This document shows positions 54,601 to 63,760 of a stretch of DNA of 64,000 nt, piece after piece. Numbering within the stretch: the stretch's first letter is position 1; each line of letters opens with the position of its first letter. The position numbers and the translations under genes are program-made. Location of the stretch: contig NZ_BMIF01000003.1 in NCBI RefSeq assembly GCF_014641695.1, forward strand, positions 62,001-126,000, in the 5' to 3' direction. Under the pieces are notes generated by a model. It was not told the DNA's origin. It saw only the letters and a program-made list of their open reading frames with translations, and did no database searches. This DNA comes from Nitratireductor aestuarii. GTDB taxonomy: Bacteria > Pseudomonadota > Alphaproteobacteria > Rhizobiales > Rhizobiaceae.

Positions 54601-56389
54601 GCACTCCGTCATCGGCAAGGTCGATAGCGCCGCCGGATGCGCTTTCAAGCTCCATGGCATGCAGATAGACCTGCTCGCCATCAAACTCGCCCAGCTCAAA
54701 CGTCTGCTCGCTGATTACACGAAAGCCCATGTTCTCAAGTACGGGGACGCGCTGGCTCAATGCGACCGGGGTGCCTGTATGGAAAATCTTGAGCGTCGCC
54801 TGGCGCTCCTCATCGCCTGCCCGGCGGTAGAAGTCGATCAGGATAGGTGACTCGGGAGAAAGCTTGGCGACGTTCGCCGCATCGATCAGGGCGGCATGCG
54901 CGTCGAAACTGTTGCGGTAGCTGCCGGGGAACCGTCGTGCGATGGCGGCAATATCGTTCGGCGCTGCCGTATCCTCGACCATCTCGTTGAGCGAGTCGTC
55001 CCACGTCCGGATGAACGCCCGGACGGCGCTTTCGATATCGGCTGCAGGCACCTGTGGCGTCTTGCCGGCCGAGCGACCGATGATGAAGTGCACCCGCGTC
55101 AGCGGTCCGCCGATGGCCGGGTAATATGCGGAAACATGTCCGTCGAAAACGGAGGTGAGATAGTTGCCTATCCGATCGCGCACCTCGGAATTGAAGCGAT
55201 CACGCGGCACGAAAATGATGACTGAAACGAACCGATCGAACTGGTCGATGCGGTAGAGCACCCGCACGCGTGGCCTTTCGCCCAGCGCCAGGATGGTTGT
55301 CGTGTACTCGCGCAGCAGCGGCAGGCTGATCTGGAACAGCTCATCCCGCGGGAAGGATTCCAGGATGTTGATCAGCGCCTTGCCGGAGTGGTCCGAGCGC
55401 GAGAAGCCGGAGGCATCGATGACCGCCTTCACCTTCGAGCGCAGATAGGGAATGTTCAGCACCGACTGTGTGTAAGCCGTCGAGGTGAAGAGGCCGACGA
55501 TGCGCAACTCGCCCTTGAGCGAGCCATCGTCATGGAAGAGTTTAAGGCCGATATAGTCCAGGTAAGCCCGGCGGTGAACGATCGACTTCGTATTCGCCTT
55601 CGTGACGATGAGGGGCTCCGGCCCGTGCAGGAAAGCTCGGATCTCCGGCGTTGTCGTGGTCGCCTCGCCACCCCGGCGCAGGACCTGGACACCCGGGTTG
55701 GAGAGAATGCCAAGGCCCGGCGTTTCGGTCCGCTCGAGGGTGCCGCTTTCTTCGCTGCCTGTATAGCGGAACTCCCGCATGCCGAGGAAGGTGAAGTTCT
55801 CGTCGCGCAGCCATTCGAGGAAGGCGATGGCCTCGGCGACTGCCTTTGCCTCGAGCGCAGGCGGTTTGGTCCGCAGGCGCGCGATCTCATCCTCTACCCG
55901 CGCCAGCATGGGTTTCCAGTCATTCACCGCAACCCGAACCTGGCTCAGGATGTTGAGAAGCCGGTCCTCCAGGGCCTTCGCGTCGTCGGCGGATAGGCGC
56001 TTCAGGTGGATATGGATCAGGCTGATCTTGTGCTCGCCCTCCAGCGTCACGATCGGATGCGCGACGAAGGACGGCTCCCCAATCGTCTCCGTAATTTCGC
56101 CGATCACTGAATCGAACAGGAACGGCATGTTGTCATTGACGAGCGTGACGGTCGTCACCGCGCGGCCTTCGAATTCGATCCCGCTGTCGGTCCTGACGTC
56201 GATGACGCACTGACCCGGCTCGTGCTTGCCGAGGCTCTCAAGGGCTATCCTGGCAGCCCTTTCCGGCGCATCGGCGGAATAGCCGGAGAGGTCCTCTTGG
56301 GGGATGCCTGACACCAGCAGTTCCTGAAGACGCTCGATCTGGCTCTGCGCTGAAGTGGAAGTCTTGGCGGCGTTCGAAGTTTTCATCAT
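51686..56389 (-). CDS. Large NAD-specific glutamate dehydrogenase
   Basis: Oxidises glutamate to 2-oxoglutarate, feeding the TCA cycle. This is the L-GDH 180-kDa class: about 1567 residues, with N-terminal ACT-like regulatory domains (NMPFLFDSVIGEI), a catalytic core with RFGPVARGGLRWSDR and VGAKGGFF (active-site lysine), and NAD-binding EGANLGMTQLARVEF. I start it at the ATG at 56389; a GTG at 56401 abuts the GAGGAC ribosome-binding sequence. Amino-acid regulation is expected for the class. The UMF1 carrier is co-transcribed. Confidence 0.96.
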   Translation of the reverse strand: MMKTSNAAKTSTSAQSQIERLQELLVSGIPQEDLSGYSADAPERAARIALESLGKHEPGQCVIDVRTDSGIEFEGRAVTTVTLVNDNMPFLFDSVIGEITETIGEPSFVAHPIVTLEGEHKISLIHIHLKRLSADDAKALEDRLLNILSQVRVAVNDWKPMLARVEDEIARLRTKPPALEAKAVAEAIAFLEWLRDENFTFLGMREFRYTGSEESGTLERTETPGLGILSNPGVQVLRRGGEATTTTPEIRAFLHGPEPLIVTKANTKSIVHRRAYLDYIGLKLFHDDGSLKGELRIVGLFTSTAYTQSVLNIPYLRSKVKAVIDASGFSRSDHSGKALINILESFPRDELFQISLPLLREYTTTILALGERPRVRVLYRIDQFDRFVSVIIFVPRDRFNSEVRDRIGNYLTSVFDGHVSAYYPAIGGPLTRVHFIIGRSAGKTPQVPAADIESAVRAFIRTWDDSLNEMVEDTAAPNDIAAIARRFPGSYRNSFDAHAALIDAANVAKLSPESPILIDFYRRAGDEERQATLKIFHTGTPVALSQRVPVLENMGFRVISEQTFELGEFDGEQVYLHAMELESASGGAIDLADDGVLFEQVFASVWHREQDSDRLNALAQNARLTVGQIAVLRTYSRYLQQAGITYSQGYIADTLNRYPAIAALLYRLFETRLAPSVAEDARAGTEDQIRAEIEAALEQVPSLDDDTIIRRFLVLMGATLRTNYFAPKKEGAPIVLKLYPHAIEWLPQPRPWREIFVYGAEVEGVHLRFGPVARGGLRWSDRAQDYRTEVLGLVKAQQVKNAVIVPVGAKGGFFPRQLPAGGNRQEIFEAGRAAYITFISSMLSITDNLDGETVIAPEGVVRRDGDDPYFVVAADKGTATFSDTANAISQEHGFWLDDAFASGGSAGYDHKVMGITARGAWEAVKRHFREMNRDIQTEPFTVVGVGDMSGDVFGNGMLLSRQTRLVAAFDHRDIFIDPDPDPAKSFEERQRLFNLPRSSWQDYDQKLLSKGGMIVSRTEKHVTLSVEAAASLGIEKTVVTPNELMSAILRAPVDLLWFGGIGTYVRASTETNQSAGDRANDAIRVAARDLQALVVGEGANLGMTQLARVEFNRIGGRCNSDAIDNSAGVNSSDVEVNIKIALASAVRAGKLDVPSRNKLLADMTDDVAHLVLANNYQQSLAISMIERRGVADLPHQNRLMTLFEGRGLLDRAVEFLPGPDALAERQAKSEGLTRAEIGVLLAYAKLVHFNELVATEVPDEAHFETDLLAYFPKAMRERYTDEIRSHRLRREIIATVLINDIVNRGGATFISQLQDMTGRSTGEIVEAYTIIKDGFGLPELYARIDALDTKVDGQLQLSLYERVRKLVVNGTSWQLKQGKKGLPLDQRISRLRGAVKELEPILQDRQPDDLRNRTESAAAEMVEAGVPLDLARKLALLDALALIPDICLAADVAQADLLATAKAYVTVSEAFQLGKIEAAAETIARTDYYDELALVRSLDLIDTARRNITVAALEAYRGDEDPAAAWLSEGGERVERVIRDLASLTGSGDITLSRLNVAAGLMVDMTG

Positions 56390-56546
56390 GAAATGAAACA
56401 CGTCCTCACAGAAGGAATAGTTCTAATATGTAATCAAAGCCCATTTTGTGACCAAAGGCAAAAAGGGCAAAAATAGTTCAATAGAAATGCGATGTACTAA
56501 AAACAGCGAGAGCTTTAATGCGGAAGGAGTAACTTCGTAAAGGCGC

Positions 56547-57170
56547 TCAGCGTAAAATTCTTATACGCGTGTACCGCGACAGGAGCGGCAGCAGTCTGCT
56601 CATATCCTTGGGCTTGAGCGCGATACACCCCTCGGTCGGCTTCATGCCGGGACGGGCGATGTGCATGAAGATCGCGCTGCCCCGGTTACGGATCGCGGGC
56701 CGCATGTTCCAGTCGAGCACGATGCAAACGTTGTAGAGACGATCCTCCCGCAGCATTTTTTCGTGGCTGGCAGGGTAGGGCGTGCGAACAGGCTTGTTGT
56801 AGCGCCGGTCACCTGGCGCATCGCACCAGCCATCATCCTCACGGATCAGGATCTTCGGCAGTCGCACCTCTGACAGCCCCGGCAGACGCCGGTCGCCTCG
56901 GAAGTAAACCGCCAGCGGACGCATGGTGGCAAGCGGCGTTGCGCCATCCCCTTCGCGCTTGTTGGCGCTTATGCCACCTTTCCCCAGAGCGCATGGAATC
57001 GTAAGTGCACCAGCCCGGATGATCCCCTTTTTCTGGCTCGTCGCCTGTGCCCGGACAGCCAGTGTCGGCGTACACGCCCTCTTTACAGGCGATGTGCTAG
57101 CTTTGCGGGATTTCCTGAGTATGATTGTTTCAATGTGCAACTTGCGGAAACCTCTTGCTGCAGCTTGCAT
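56547..57170 (-). CDS. L,D-transpeptidase (YkuD) family protein
   Basis: A 207-residue YkuD-domain protein. The catalytic region FMHIARPGMKPTEGCIALKP contains the conserved histidine and the cysteine in TEGC, and earlier GISANKREGDGATP is typical of the rhizobial branch that crosslinks or anchors peptidoglycan. The start at the ATG at 57170 is uncertain: no good ribosome-binding site is visible and further upstream the frame enters cenR antisense. A typical signal peptide is not seen, which may mean the true start differs. Confidence 0.8.
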   Translation of the reverse strand: MQAAARGFRKLHIETIILRKSRKASTSPVKRACTPTLAVRAQATSQKKGIIRAGALTIPCALGKGGISANKREGDGATPLATMRPLAVYFRGDRRLPGLSEVRLPKILIREDDGWCDAPGDRRYNKPVRTPYPASHEKMLREDRLYNVCIVLDWNMRPAIRNRGSAIFMHIARPGMKPTEGCIALKPKDMSRLLPLLSRYTRIRILR

Positions 57171-57232
57171 GACGGTAAGGTTCCGCGAGTTCGCGGTTCG
57201 GGTCAACTGTTCGATTAACCACGGGAAGCCAA

Positions 57233-57916
57233 ATGACGTCTCGCACCATTCTGATAGTTGATGATGACGACGATCTTCGTTCAACGCTTGTGGAGCAATT
57301 GGCTCTCTACGAAGAGTTTGACCTCCTACAGGAGGCAACCGCAACCAAGGGCATCCAGGCGGCGCGCAATTCGATGGTCGACGTGGTCATCATGGATGTT
57401 GGCCTGCCCGACATGGACGGCCGCGAGGCGGTGAAGGTCTTGCGCAAGAGCGGCTTCCGCGCGCCTATCATCATGCTGACAGCCCAGGATACGGACTCCG
57501 ACACGATCCTCGGCCTTGAAGCGGGCGCCAATGACTATGTCACGAAACCCTTTCGTTTCGCCGTGCTGCTCGCCCGTATCCGCGCCCAGATCCGTCACCA
57601 CGAACAGACGGAAGATGCGAAGTTTACCGTCGGCCCCTACACGTTCAAGCCGAGCCAGAAACTGCTGCTCGACGAGCGGGGTGGCAAGATCCGGCTGACC
57701 GAGAAGGAGGCTGCGATCATCAAGTACCTCTACCGCGCCGAGCAGAAGGTGGTCACCCGCGACGTGCTGCTGGAGGAGGTGTGGGGATACAACTCTGGCG
57801 TGACGACTCATACGCTGGAAACGCATGTGTACAGATTACGCCAGAAGATAGAGAGGGATCCTTCCAAAGCTGAAATACTTGTGACAGAGAGTGGCGGTTA
57901 CAAACTCGTACCGTGA
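57233..57916 (+). CDS. cenR: OmpR-type response regulator, CenR/OtpR homologue
   Basis: A 227-residue two-component regulator. The receiver has acidic residues D10-D14, phospho-acceptor D55 (VIMDVGLPD), LTAQD and VTKPF; the C-terminal winged helix is of the OmpR type (TLETHVYRLRQKIE). The motif GLPDMDGREAVK and the adjacent cyclic-nucleotide-binding gene match the CenR/OtpR locus known from Caulobacter and Brucella, where it controls the cell envelope. No histidine kinase is next to it. GGGAAG precedes the ATG. Confidence 0.87.
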   Translation: MTSRTILIVDDDDDLRSTLVEQLALYEEFDLLQEATATKGIQAARNSMVDVVIMDVGLPDMDGREAVKVLRKSGFRAPIIMLTAQDTDSDTILGLEAGANDYVTKPFRFAVLLARIRAQIRHHEQTEDAKFTVGPYTFKPSQKLLLDERGGKIRLTEKEAAIIKYLYRAEQKVVTRDVLLEEVWGYNSGVTTHTLETHVYRLRQKIERDPSKAEILVTESGGYKLVP

Positions 57917-57965
57917 GTTGTAACTCAGGGCTGCTTTTCGCGAGGGGGCGCAACAGGATAGTCCG

Positions 57966-58427
57966 ATGACGCTGGACGAAGATATGCGGATTTTGTCCGG
58001 CGTAGAACTCTTCAGGGGGTTCTCCCGAGAACAATTGAGGTTAATGGCTTTCGGGGCCGAAACGATCTCGCTGGCGGCAGGGCGGAAGCTCTATGTCGAG
58101 GGGGCGCCGGCTGACTGCGCCTTTGTCGTCGCGCGTGGCGAGGTCGCTCTCTATCGCACTGTTGCCGGATCGCAGCATATCATTTCCGTTGAACGCCGCG
58201 GCTCTATCCTTGGCCAATTCGCATTGATTGCCGACGGTGAAAGGCTTACCGGCGCACTGGCGCAGTCCGATGTTCAGGTGATCCGGCTTGGCCGCAGCAT
58301 GTTCCTGAAGGTTTTGGAGGAATATCCAGACCTGGCCGTGAAGCTCCACAGCCGTATCACCGCCGACCTCGAGGCCATGCTGAACCGCATGGCCAAGGTC
58401 ATGGGACGTCTGGTGGAAGAAGAATAG
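57966..58427 (+). CDS. Cyclic nucleotide-binding domain protein
   Basis: A 153-residue protein with one CNB domain (EGAPADCAFVVARGEVALYR, in part; GSILGQFALIADGERLTGAL) and no helix-turn-helix, so it is not a CRP-type regulator. The phosphate-binding cassette here has GQFALI and RLTGAL rather than the typical GE and RTA pair, so cAMP binding may be weak. Following the response regulator by 49 nt, it may act in the same envelope pathway. Confidence 0.85.
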   Translation: MTLDEDMRILSGVELFRGFSREQLRLMAFGAETISLAAGRKLYVEGAPADCAFVVARGEVALYRTVAGSQHIISVERRGSILGQFALIADGERLTGALAQSDVQVIRLGRSMFLKVLEEYPDLAVKLHSRITADLEAMLNRMAKVMGRLVEEE

Positions 58428-58429
58428 AT

Positions 58430-58744
58430 CTACGAAGCGTCCGCGCGTCGGATAAGTTCGTGAAACTCGTCCCGCTGGCCGGGCACGTCCTCTTGGACCA
58501 CAAGCGCGAGCTCGCGCTCATCGAACATCTGGAACCACTCATCCCACTCGATGATCGTCACGCCACCGGGCCGGTCAGGTCCTTCGTCTGTATCCTGATA
58601 GGAATGCTGTCCGAACACGAAGCGCAGCACAGGCTGCGACTGCTCCATGCCGGGCGCTGGATCGCTGATGGCTGGCTGGCCCGCTCTTGCCGCCGCCCAG
58701 TCGCGGATCTCGTCGTGATCAATGAGCGTGATTGTGTCGGCCAT
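58430..58744 (-). CDS. Small acidic protein of unknown function
   Basis: A 104-residue protein with no family name I can assign. It begins MADTITLIDHDEIRDWAAARAG and contains TIIEWDEWFQMFDERELAL; similar small acidic proteins exist in rhizobia. Net charge is strongly negative. The ATG at 58744 was chosen because further upstream the frame is basic and antisense to the GNAT gene. It is convergent with the cyclic-nucleotide-binding gene (2 nt apart). Confidence 0.75.
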   Translation of the reverse strand: MADTITLIDHDEIRDWAAARAGQPAISDPAPGMEQSQPVLRFVFGQHSYQDTDEGPDRPGGVTIIEWDEWFQMFDERELALVVQEDVPGQRDEFHELIRRADAS

Positions 58745-58902
58745 CGCATGTCTCGCTGGTTGGAAGAAGCAGGGCATTCTTGCTGATGAACGCCGATGGT
58801 TCAGCCTGGTTCCTTGGTCCCGACGAGCATTGCTTTGCGCGCGCGTGCTTGCGGACATTGACAGCAACGGCTTTTTGCCGAAAGGAAAGGCCCGGAGGCA
58901 CC

Positions 58903-59361
58903 ATGACCGAGAACCACCTGACAGACATTTCACCGCTGCGCCTGAAGGATGCACTCGCGCTCGCTCCTTTGCTCGCCGCTTACACGCAATCGCTGAAGCG
59001 CGGCGCGCCACGCAGGCCCGACAACTACTACGCCGAGACCCTCCTGCAGGATCGTGTGGTGGAGGTGATGGGCGCCTGGGTCGACAACGAGCTGGTCGGT
59101 TTCGCGATCTACTACGATCTTCCCGATCCCGTTACGGGGCTGCGCTACGCGCTTCTGGAGCACGTCTACGTACACCATGACCATCGCGGCAAGGGAATCG
59201 CGCGCGCCATTATCGATGTGATCGCCGATCAGGCTGAAGAGCGGGGCTGGGGACGGCTCGTTCTCAACGCGCCGCGTCAGCTGGAAGGCCGCAAGCTGTA
59301 CGAACAGCTTGCTGGACCAGCAGACTGGAACAGCTACGTTCTACGCTTCGATGTCCGTTGA
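58903..59361 (+). CDS. GNAT family N-acetyltransferase
   Basis: A 152-residue acetyltransferase. The acetyl-CoA motif A is VYVHHDHRGKGIARAIID (about 94-111), preceded by VGFAIYYDLPDP and followed by the conserved GRKLYEQL. The substrate is unknown; spermidine/thialysine-type acetyltransferases look similar. CGGAGG lies 5 nt before the ATG at 58903. Confidence 0.9.
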   Translation: MTENHLTDISPLRLKDALALAPLLAAYTQSLKRGAPRRPDNYYAETLLQDRVVEVMGAWVDNELVGFAIYYDLPDPVTGLRYALLEHVYVHHDHRGKGIARAIIDVIADQAEERGWGRLVLNAPRQLEGRKLYEQLAGPADWNSYVLRFDVR

Positions 59362-59418
59362 GATGATGAAACGATCAATCTTCAATCGATTCAATGCGTC
59401 ATGATTGTGTCAGCGCCT

Positions 59419-59446
59419 TTGACGCAGTGCAGAAAGAGCATTAGAA
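59419..59446 (+). promoter_or_regulatory. Candidate sdh operon promoter
   Basis: TTGACG (59419-59424) and TTAGAA (59441-59446) with 16-nt spacing resemble a housekeeping promoter, 79 nt upstream of sdhC. The -10 match is only fair. Confidence 0.35.
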
Positions 59447-59525
59447 GACGGCCAGCCAGCGCACGGGGGGCGGTTCCATCACGCCTTTATCGCGAGCGTC
59501 TTGGCGGCCACGAAATGGGGAAGCC

Positions 59526-59933
59526 ATGAGCAAGTCCACAGCCACTCGAGCGAGGCCGCTCTCGCCACATCTGCAAATTTATCGTTTCACTCCGACCATG
59601 GCGATGTCGATCCTGCATCGTGTAACCGGCAGCGCTCTGTACTTCGGTGTGCTTCTTTTCGCGATCTGGATTGCGGCTGCAGCGTCTTCCAGAGAAACGT
59701 TTGATTTCGTCAACGGTCTCTTCGGTTCGATCCTTGGTCGGCTGGTTCTGTTCGGCCTCACCTGGGCCCTGATCAACCACATGCTCGGCGGCATCCGCCA
59801 CCTGATCTGGGACACCATTCATGGTCTTGAGAAAGACCAGTCCCGCCGCATGTCGATCATCTCCGCGGTCGCCGCTGTCGTGCTGACTGTTGTGGTCTGG
59901 GTTGTTGCATACGCTGTGCGAGGTTCGTTCTGA
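59526..59933 (+). CDS. sdhC: Succinate dehydrogenase cytochrome b556 subunit
   Basis: A membrane anchor of complex II that carries haem b and helps bind quinone. The 135-residue product has three helices, the SILHRVTGS motif (28-36) and a likely haem ligand H85 in INHMLGGIRHLIWD. Complete in length. It starts the sdh operon and its stop shares a base with the sdhD ATG. Confidence 0.96.
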   Translation: MSKSTATRARPLSPHLQIYRFTPTMAMSILHRVTGSALYFGVLLFAIWIAAAASSRETFDFVNGLFGSILGRLVLFGLTWALINHMLGGIRHLIWDTIHGLEKDQSRRMSIISAVAAVVLTVVVWVVAYAVRGSF

Positions 59934-60313
59934 TGTCCAACCTGAAGACCCCCCTGAAGCGCGCCCGTGGCCTCGGCTCCGCCAAGATGGGCACCGAGCA
60001 TTTCTGGCAGCAGCGCCTGACGGCCATCGCCAACATCCCGCTCGTCCTCTTCTTCCTCGCTTTCGTGGTCAGCCACACCGGCGCCTCCTATGAGGATGTC
60101 CGCGCTTCGCTCGCGCACCCGGTTGTCGCAATCCTTATCCTCTTCGCATTCCTCTCCGTGCTGAAGCACATGCGAATCGGCATGCAGGTCATCATCGAGG
60201 ACTATGTTCATGGTCCGTCGAAGTACGTCCTCATCATCCTGAACACCTTCTATCCCATCGTCGTTGGCGCGATCGCGCTCTACGGCTTGGTCAAGATCGC
60301 CTTCGGAGGCTGA
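59933..60313 (+). CDS. sdhD: Succinate dehydrogenase hydrophobic anchor subunit
   Basis: The second membrane anchor of complex II, 126 residues with three helices. [18 protein letters not shown] at residues 20-37 and [15 protein letters not shown] are typical of the alphaproteobacterial protein. Complete, with sdhA following after 7 nt. Confidence 0.96.
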   Translation: MSNLKTPLKRARGLGSAKMGTEHFWQQRLTAIANIPLVLFFLAFVVSHTGASYEDVRASLAHPVVAILILFAFLSVLKHMRIGMQVIIEDYVHGPSKYVLIILNTFYPIVVGAIALYGLVKIAFGG

Positions 60314-60320
60314 ACCCCAA

Positions 60321-62132
60321 ATGGCGCAAGCATATAACTATCTAGATCACTCCTACGACGTCGTCGTCGTTGGTGCCGGCGGCGCTGGCCTCCGTGCAAC
60401 GCTTGGTATGGCGGAGCAGGGCCTGAAGACTGCGTGTATCACCAAGGTCTTTCCGACTCGCTCCCACACGGTTGCGGCGCAGGGTGGTATCGCGGCCTCG
60501 CTGCAGAATATGGGCCCGGATAGCTGGCAATGGCACCTGTTCGACACCGTCAAGGGCTCGGACTGGCTGGGTGACGTGGACGCGATGGAGTACCTGGCGC
60601 GCGAAGCCCCGGCTGCCGTCTACGAGCTCGAGCACTACGGCGTTCCTTTCTCGCGTACTGACGATGGCCGCATCTACCAGCGCCCGTTCGGTGGCCACAT
60701 GCAGAACTTCGGTGATGGTCCGCCCGTACAGCGCACTTGTGCCGCGGCCGACCGTACCGGCCACGCGATCCTGCACACGCTCTACGGCCAGTCGGTCAAG
60801 AACAACGCGCAGTTCTTCGTCGAGTACTTCGCACTTGACCTGATCATGTCCGACGACGGCCAGTGCACCGGCGTCGTTGCCTGGAACCTGGACGACGGCA
60901 CCATCCACCGCTTCTCCGCCAAGATGGTTGTTCTCGCCACCGGTGGTTACGGCCGTGCCTACTTCTCCTGCACCTCGGCTCACACCTGCACGGGTGACGG
61001 CGGCGGCATGGTTGCCCGCGCTGGCCTGCCGCTGCAGGACATGGAGTTCGTGCAGTTCCACCCGACCGGCATCTATGGTGCAGGCTGCCTGATCACCGAG
61101 GGTGTTCGCGGTGAGGGCGGTTACCTGGTCAACTCCGAGGGTGAGCGCTTCATGGAGCGCTATGCACCGACGGCGAAGGACCTCGCATCGCGCGACGTTG
61201 TTTCTCGCTGCATGACCATCGAAGTTCGTGAAGGCCGTGGCGTTGGCAAGAACAAGGACCACATCTTCCTGCACCTGGATCACCTTGATCCGGCTGTGAT
61301 CCACGAGCGCCTGCCGGGCATCGCTGAATCCGCCAAGATCTTTGCTGGCGTGGACGTGACCCGCGAGCCGATCCCGGTTCTGCCGACCGTCCACTACAAC
61401 ATGGGCGGCATTCCCACCAACTACTGGGGCGAAGTGCTGAACCCGACCGCCGCCGATCCGGATGCCGTGCTTCCGGGCCTGATGGCAGTGGGCGAAGCTG
61501 GCTGCGCATCGGTTCACGGTGCAAACCGCCTCGGCTCCAACTCGCTGATCGACCTCGTTGTTTTCGGCCGCGCCGCTGCAATCCGCGCCGGTCAGGTTGT
61601 CGACAAGGACTCGAAGGTTCCGCCGCTTAACCGCGCTGCCTGCGACAAGATCATGGATCGCTTCGACCGTCTGCGTCACGCCAATGGCAGCACGCCGACC
61701 GCGGTCATCCGTGAGAAGATGCAGCGCGCCATGCAGGAAGACGCCGCCGTGTTCCGCACGCAGGAATCGCTCGAGCAGGGCTGCCAGCGCATCTCCGCGA
61801 TCTGGAAGGAACTGCCGGACGTCAAGGTTCAGGATCGCTCCATGATCTGGAACTCGGACCTGATGGAGACGCTGGAACTCGAGAACCTCATGGCCAATGC
61901 GATCACCACCGTCTACGCGGCGGAAGCTCGCAAGGAGAGCCGTGGTGCGCATGCCCGCGAAGACTTCACTGCCCGTGACGACGCCAACTGGCGCAAGCAC
62001 ACGCTGTCGTGGGTCGATGAGGCTGGCAACGTGCGTCTCGACTACCGTGGCGTGCACACCGAACCCATGCTCAAGCATGAGGACGGTGGCATCGATCCGG
62101 CAAAGATCGCACCGAAGGCCCGAGTGTACTAG
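60321..62132 (+). CDS. sdhA: Succinate dehydrogenase flavoprotein subunit
   Basis: The catalytic subunit oxidising succinate to fumarate. The 603-residue product has the FAD fingerprint [12 protein letters not shown] (15-26), covalent-FAD histidine H49 in [24 protein letters not shown] and the C-terminal [13 protein letters not shown]. It is full length and looks intact. The downstream gene is not sdhB but a glycosyltransferase, 3 nt away. Confidence 0.98.
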   Translation: MAQAYNYLDHSYDVVVVGAGGAGLRATLGMAEQGLKTACITKVFPTRSHTVAAQGGIAASLQNMGPDSWQWHLFDTVKGSDWLGDVDAMEYLAREAPAAVYELEHYGVPFSRTDDGRIYQRPFGGHMQNFGDGPPVQRTCAAADRTGHAILHTLYGQSVKNNAQFFVEYFALDLIMSDDGQCTGVVAWNLDDGTIHRFSAKMVVLATGGYGRAYFSCTSAHTCTGDGGGMVARAGLPLQDMEFVQFHPTGIYGAGCLITEGVRGEGGYLVNSEGERFMERYAPTAKDLASRDVVSRCMTIEVREGRGVGKNKDHIFLHLDHLDPAVIHERLPGIAESAKIFAGVDVTREPIPVLPTVHYNMGGIPTNYWGEVLNPTAADPDAVLPGLMAVGEAGCASVHGANRLGSNSLIDLVVFGRAAAIRAGQVVDKDSKVPPLNRAACDKIMDRFDRLRHANGSTPTAVIREKMQRAMQEDAAVFRTQESLEQGCQRISAIWKELPDVKVQDRSMIWNSDLMETLELENLMANAITTVYAAEARKESRGAHAREDFTARDDANWRKHTLSWVDEAGNVRLDYRGVHTEPMLKHEDGGIDPAKIAPKARVY

Positions 62133-62135
62133 CCA

Positions 62136-63011
62136 ATGCTTCAGAGTGGCGTAAGCGTACCAGACAGCAAAGCCGCCAATTCCGGATGTGCGATCCTTGT
62201 CATCAACTTGGATCGCTCCTCGGAGCGGCTGGCTTTTCAGCGCGCCCAGGCAGATCGCCTGGGTCTGGGCTTTACGCGCATTGTGGCTGTTGATGGCATG
62301 GAACTGACGGACGATGTCTATCGCCGCCATGCCTTCAGCTGGCAGCGTACGCTTACGCGCAACGAGGTGGCGTGTCTCTTGAGCCACGCCAAGTGCTGGC
62401 AGTACGCACTGGAGAATCGGTGCAATGTCCTCGTCATGGAGGACGATGCCGTCGTCTCTCCCGAGATCTACAACTTTCTCGCGATTGCATCCGGCCTTGA
62501 GGGTTGCTTGGCCATAAATCTCGAGACGCGAGGAACGATCTCGTTCCTGGCAAAGGGTGTCGAGAGTGGTGAGCTTCCTTTCCGCAAGGTGCTTACTGCC
62601 GTTGCCGGCGCTGCGGCTTACATGATCACACCGGCGGCCGCTGAGGTGTTGCTAAAGGGTTTGCCTGGCCGAGCAGGTCTGGCAGACAATTACATCTGGG
62701 GGGACAGACGCATTGTACGCCTCCAGGCAGATCCTGCTTATTGCATGGGTCTAGACGTGATGCAGTCGTACTTTGGACTGGAACAAGCCAACCGCGCGAG
62801 TTCCAGCATTGCGAACAGGAAGCGCTCACGGGCGGAGAAAATGCTGTCCTACATCAGGCATCCGCTGACGGGCTTCAGAAGAATCAAGGCACAGCTCGCG
62901 GTGGGCATTGCCAAGATTGTTCTGCCCTGGGTCGCGGAAAAACGTGTGATTGCACCTTATCCATCAATATTGGCCAATTATCAGGCACTAAGAGGCGTGT
63001 ACAATGGTTGA
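62136..63011 (+). CDS. Family 25 glycosyltransferase inserted in the sdh operon
   Basis: A 291-residue glycosyltransferase of family 25, the group of lipooligosaccharide galactosyl/glucosyltransferases. [14 protein letters not shown] (23-36), [15 protein letters not shown] and [11 protein letters not shown], with the acidic metal-binding-like pair, are family landmarks. It would add a sugar to LPS or another surface glycan. It lies 3 nt after sdhA and overlaps sdhB by 8 nt, with only a weak ribosome-binding site of its own (GAAGG 17 nt upstream). Placement is odd since sdhCDAB is normally contiguous. Confidence 0.88.
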   Translation: MLQSGVSVPDSKAANSGCAILVINLDRSSERLAFQRAQADRLGLGFTRIVAVDGMELTDDVYRRHAFSWQRTLTRNEVACLLSHAKCWQYALENRCNVLVMEDDAVVSPEIYNFLAIASGLEGCLAINLETRGTISFLAKGVESGELPFRKVLTAVAGAAAYMITPAAAEVLLKGLPGRAGLADNYIWGDRRIVRLQADPAYCMGLDVMQSYFGLEQANRASSSIANRKRSRAEKMLSYIRHPLTGFRRIKAQLAVGIAKIVLPWVAEKRVIAPYPSILANYQALRGVYNG

Positions 63012-63739
63012 GCTCACCCTCCCGAAGAACTCCAAGGTCACTGAAGGCAAGGTATGGCCGAAGCCGGAGGGCGCAACCAACGTGCGCGCCTTCAAGGTCT
63101 ACCGCTGGTCGCCCGACGATGATCAGAACCCGCGTACCGACATTTACTATGTCGATATGGACGATTGCGGTCCGATGGTGCTCGACGCACTCATCTACAT
63201 CAAGAACAAGATCGATCCGACGCTGGATGAACATCGACGGCGCGAACACGCTGGCCTGCACCAAGTCCTGCGACGAGATCGGCGGCGACATCAAGATCTA
63301 CCCGCTGCCGCACATGCCGGTGGTCAAGGATCTCGTGCCGGACCTGTCGGTTCCGTACGCGCAGCTCTCCTCGATCCAGCCGTGGCTGCAGACCGTCACG
63401 CCGGAGCCCGCCACCGAGTGGAAGCAGAGCCGTGAGGACCGCGCCAAGCTCGATGGTCTCTACGAGTGCATTCTCTGCTTCTGCTGCCAGACGTCGTGCC
63501 CGAGCTACTGGTGGAATGGCGAGCGTTACCTCGGACCTGCCGTTCTGCTGCAGGCCTACCGCTGGATTGCGGATTCTCGCGACGAAGCGACGGGCGAGCG
63601 CCTCGACAACCTCGAGGATCCGTTCCGCCTCTACCGCTGCCACACCATCATGAACTGTACGCAGACCTGCCCGAAGGGCCTCAACCCTGCCAAGGCAATT
63701 GCGGAAATCAAGAAGATGATGGTCGAGCGCCAGGTCTAA
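63004..63739 (+). pseudogene. sdhB: sdhB, iron-sulfur subunit with frame-shifting deletion of the [2Fe-2S] motif
   Basis: The first 74 codons (to IKNKIDPTL at about 63225) match SdhB, and the rest from ATGAACATCGACGG (63227) to the stop at 63739 matches in another frame. The missing piece is about 44 nt, judged by the family sequence TLRRSCREGICGSCA, which carries three of the four [2Fe-2S] cysteines; the fourth (TLAC) remains. The [3Fe-4S]/[4Fe-4S] motifs ([16 protein letters not shown]) are intact. AGAGG precedes the ATG at 63004. As written it cannot make a working SdhB. A sequencing error is possible, since the rest is well conserved. Confidence 0.92.
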
Positions 63740-63760
63740 CCGGCTGCTGCAATGAACAAG

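Noticed and set aside
60342-62387. 681-codon open frame antisense to sdhA
   Set aside because: It is a shadow of sdhA, has no recognisable domain and crosses the sdhA-glycosyltransferase junction.
63004-63435. Programmed frameshifting as the explanation for split sdhB
   Set aside because: Conserved residues are missing altogether, not merely in a different frame, so recoding would not restore the protein.
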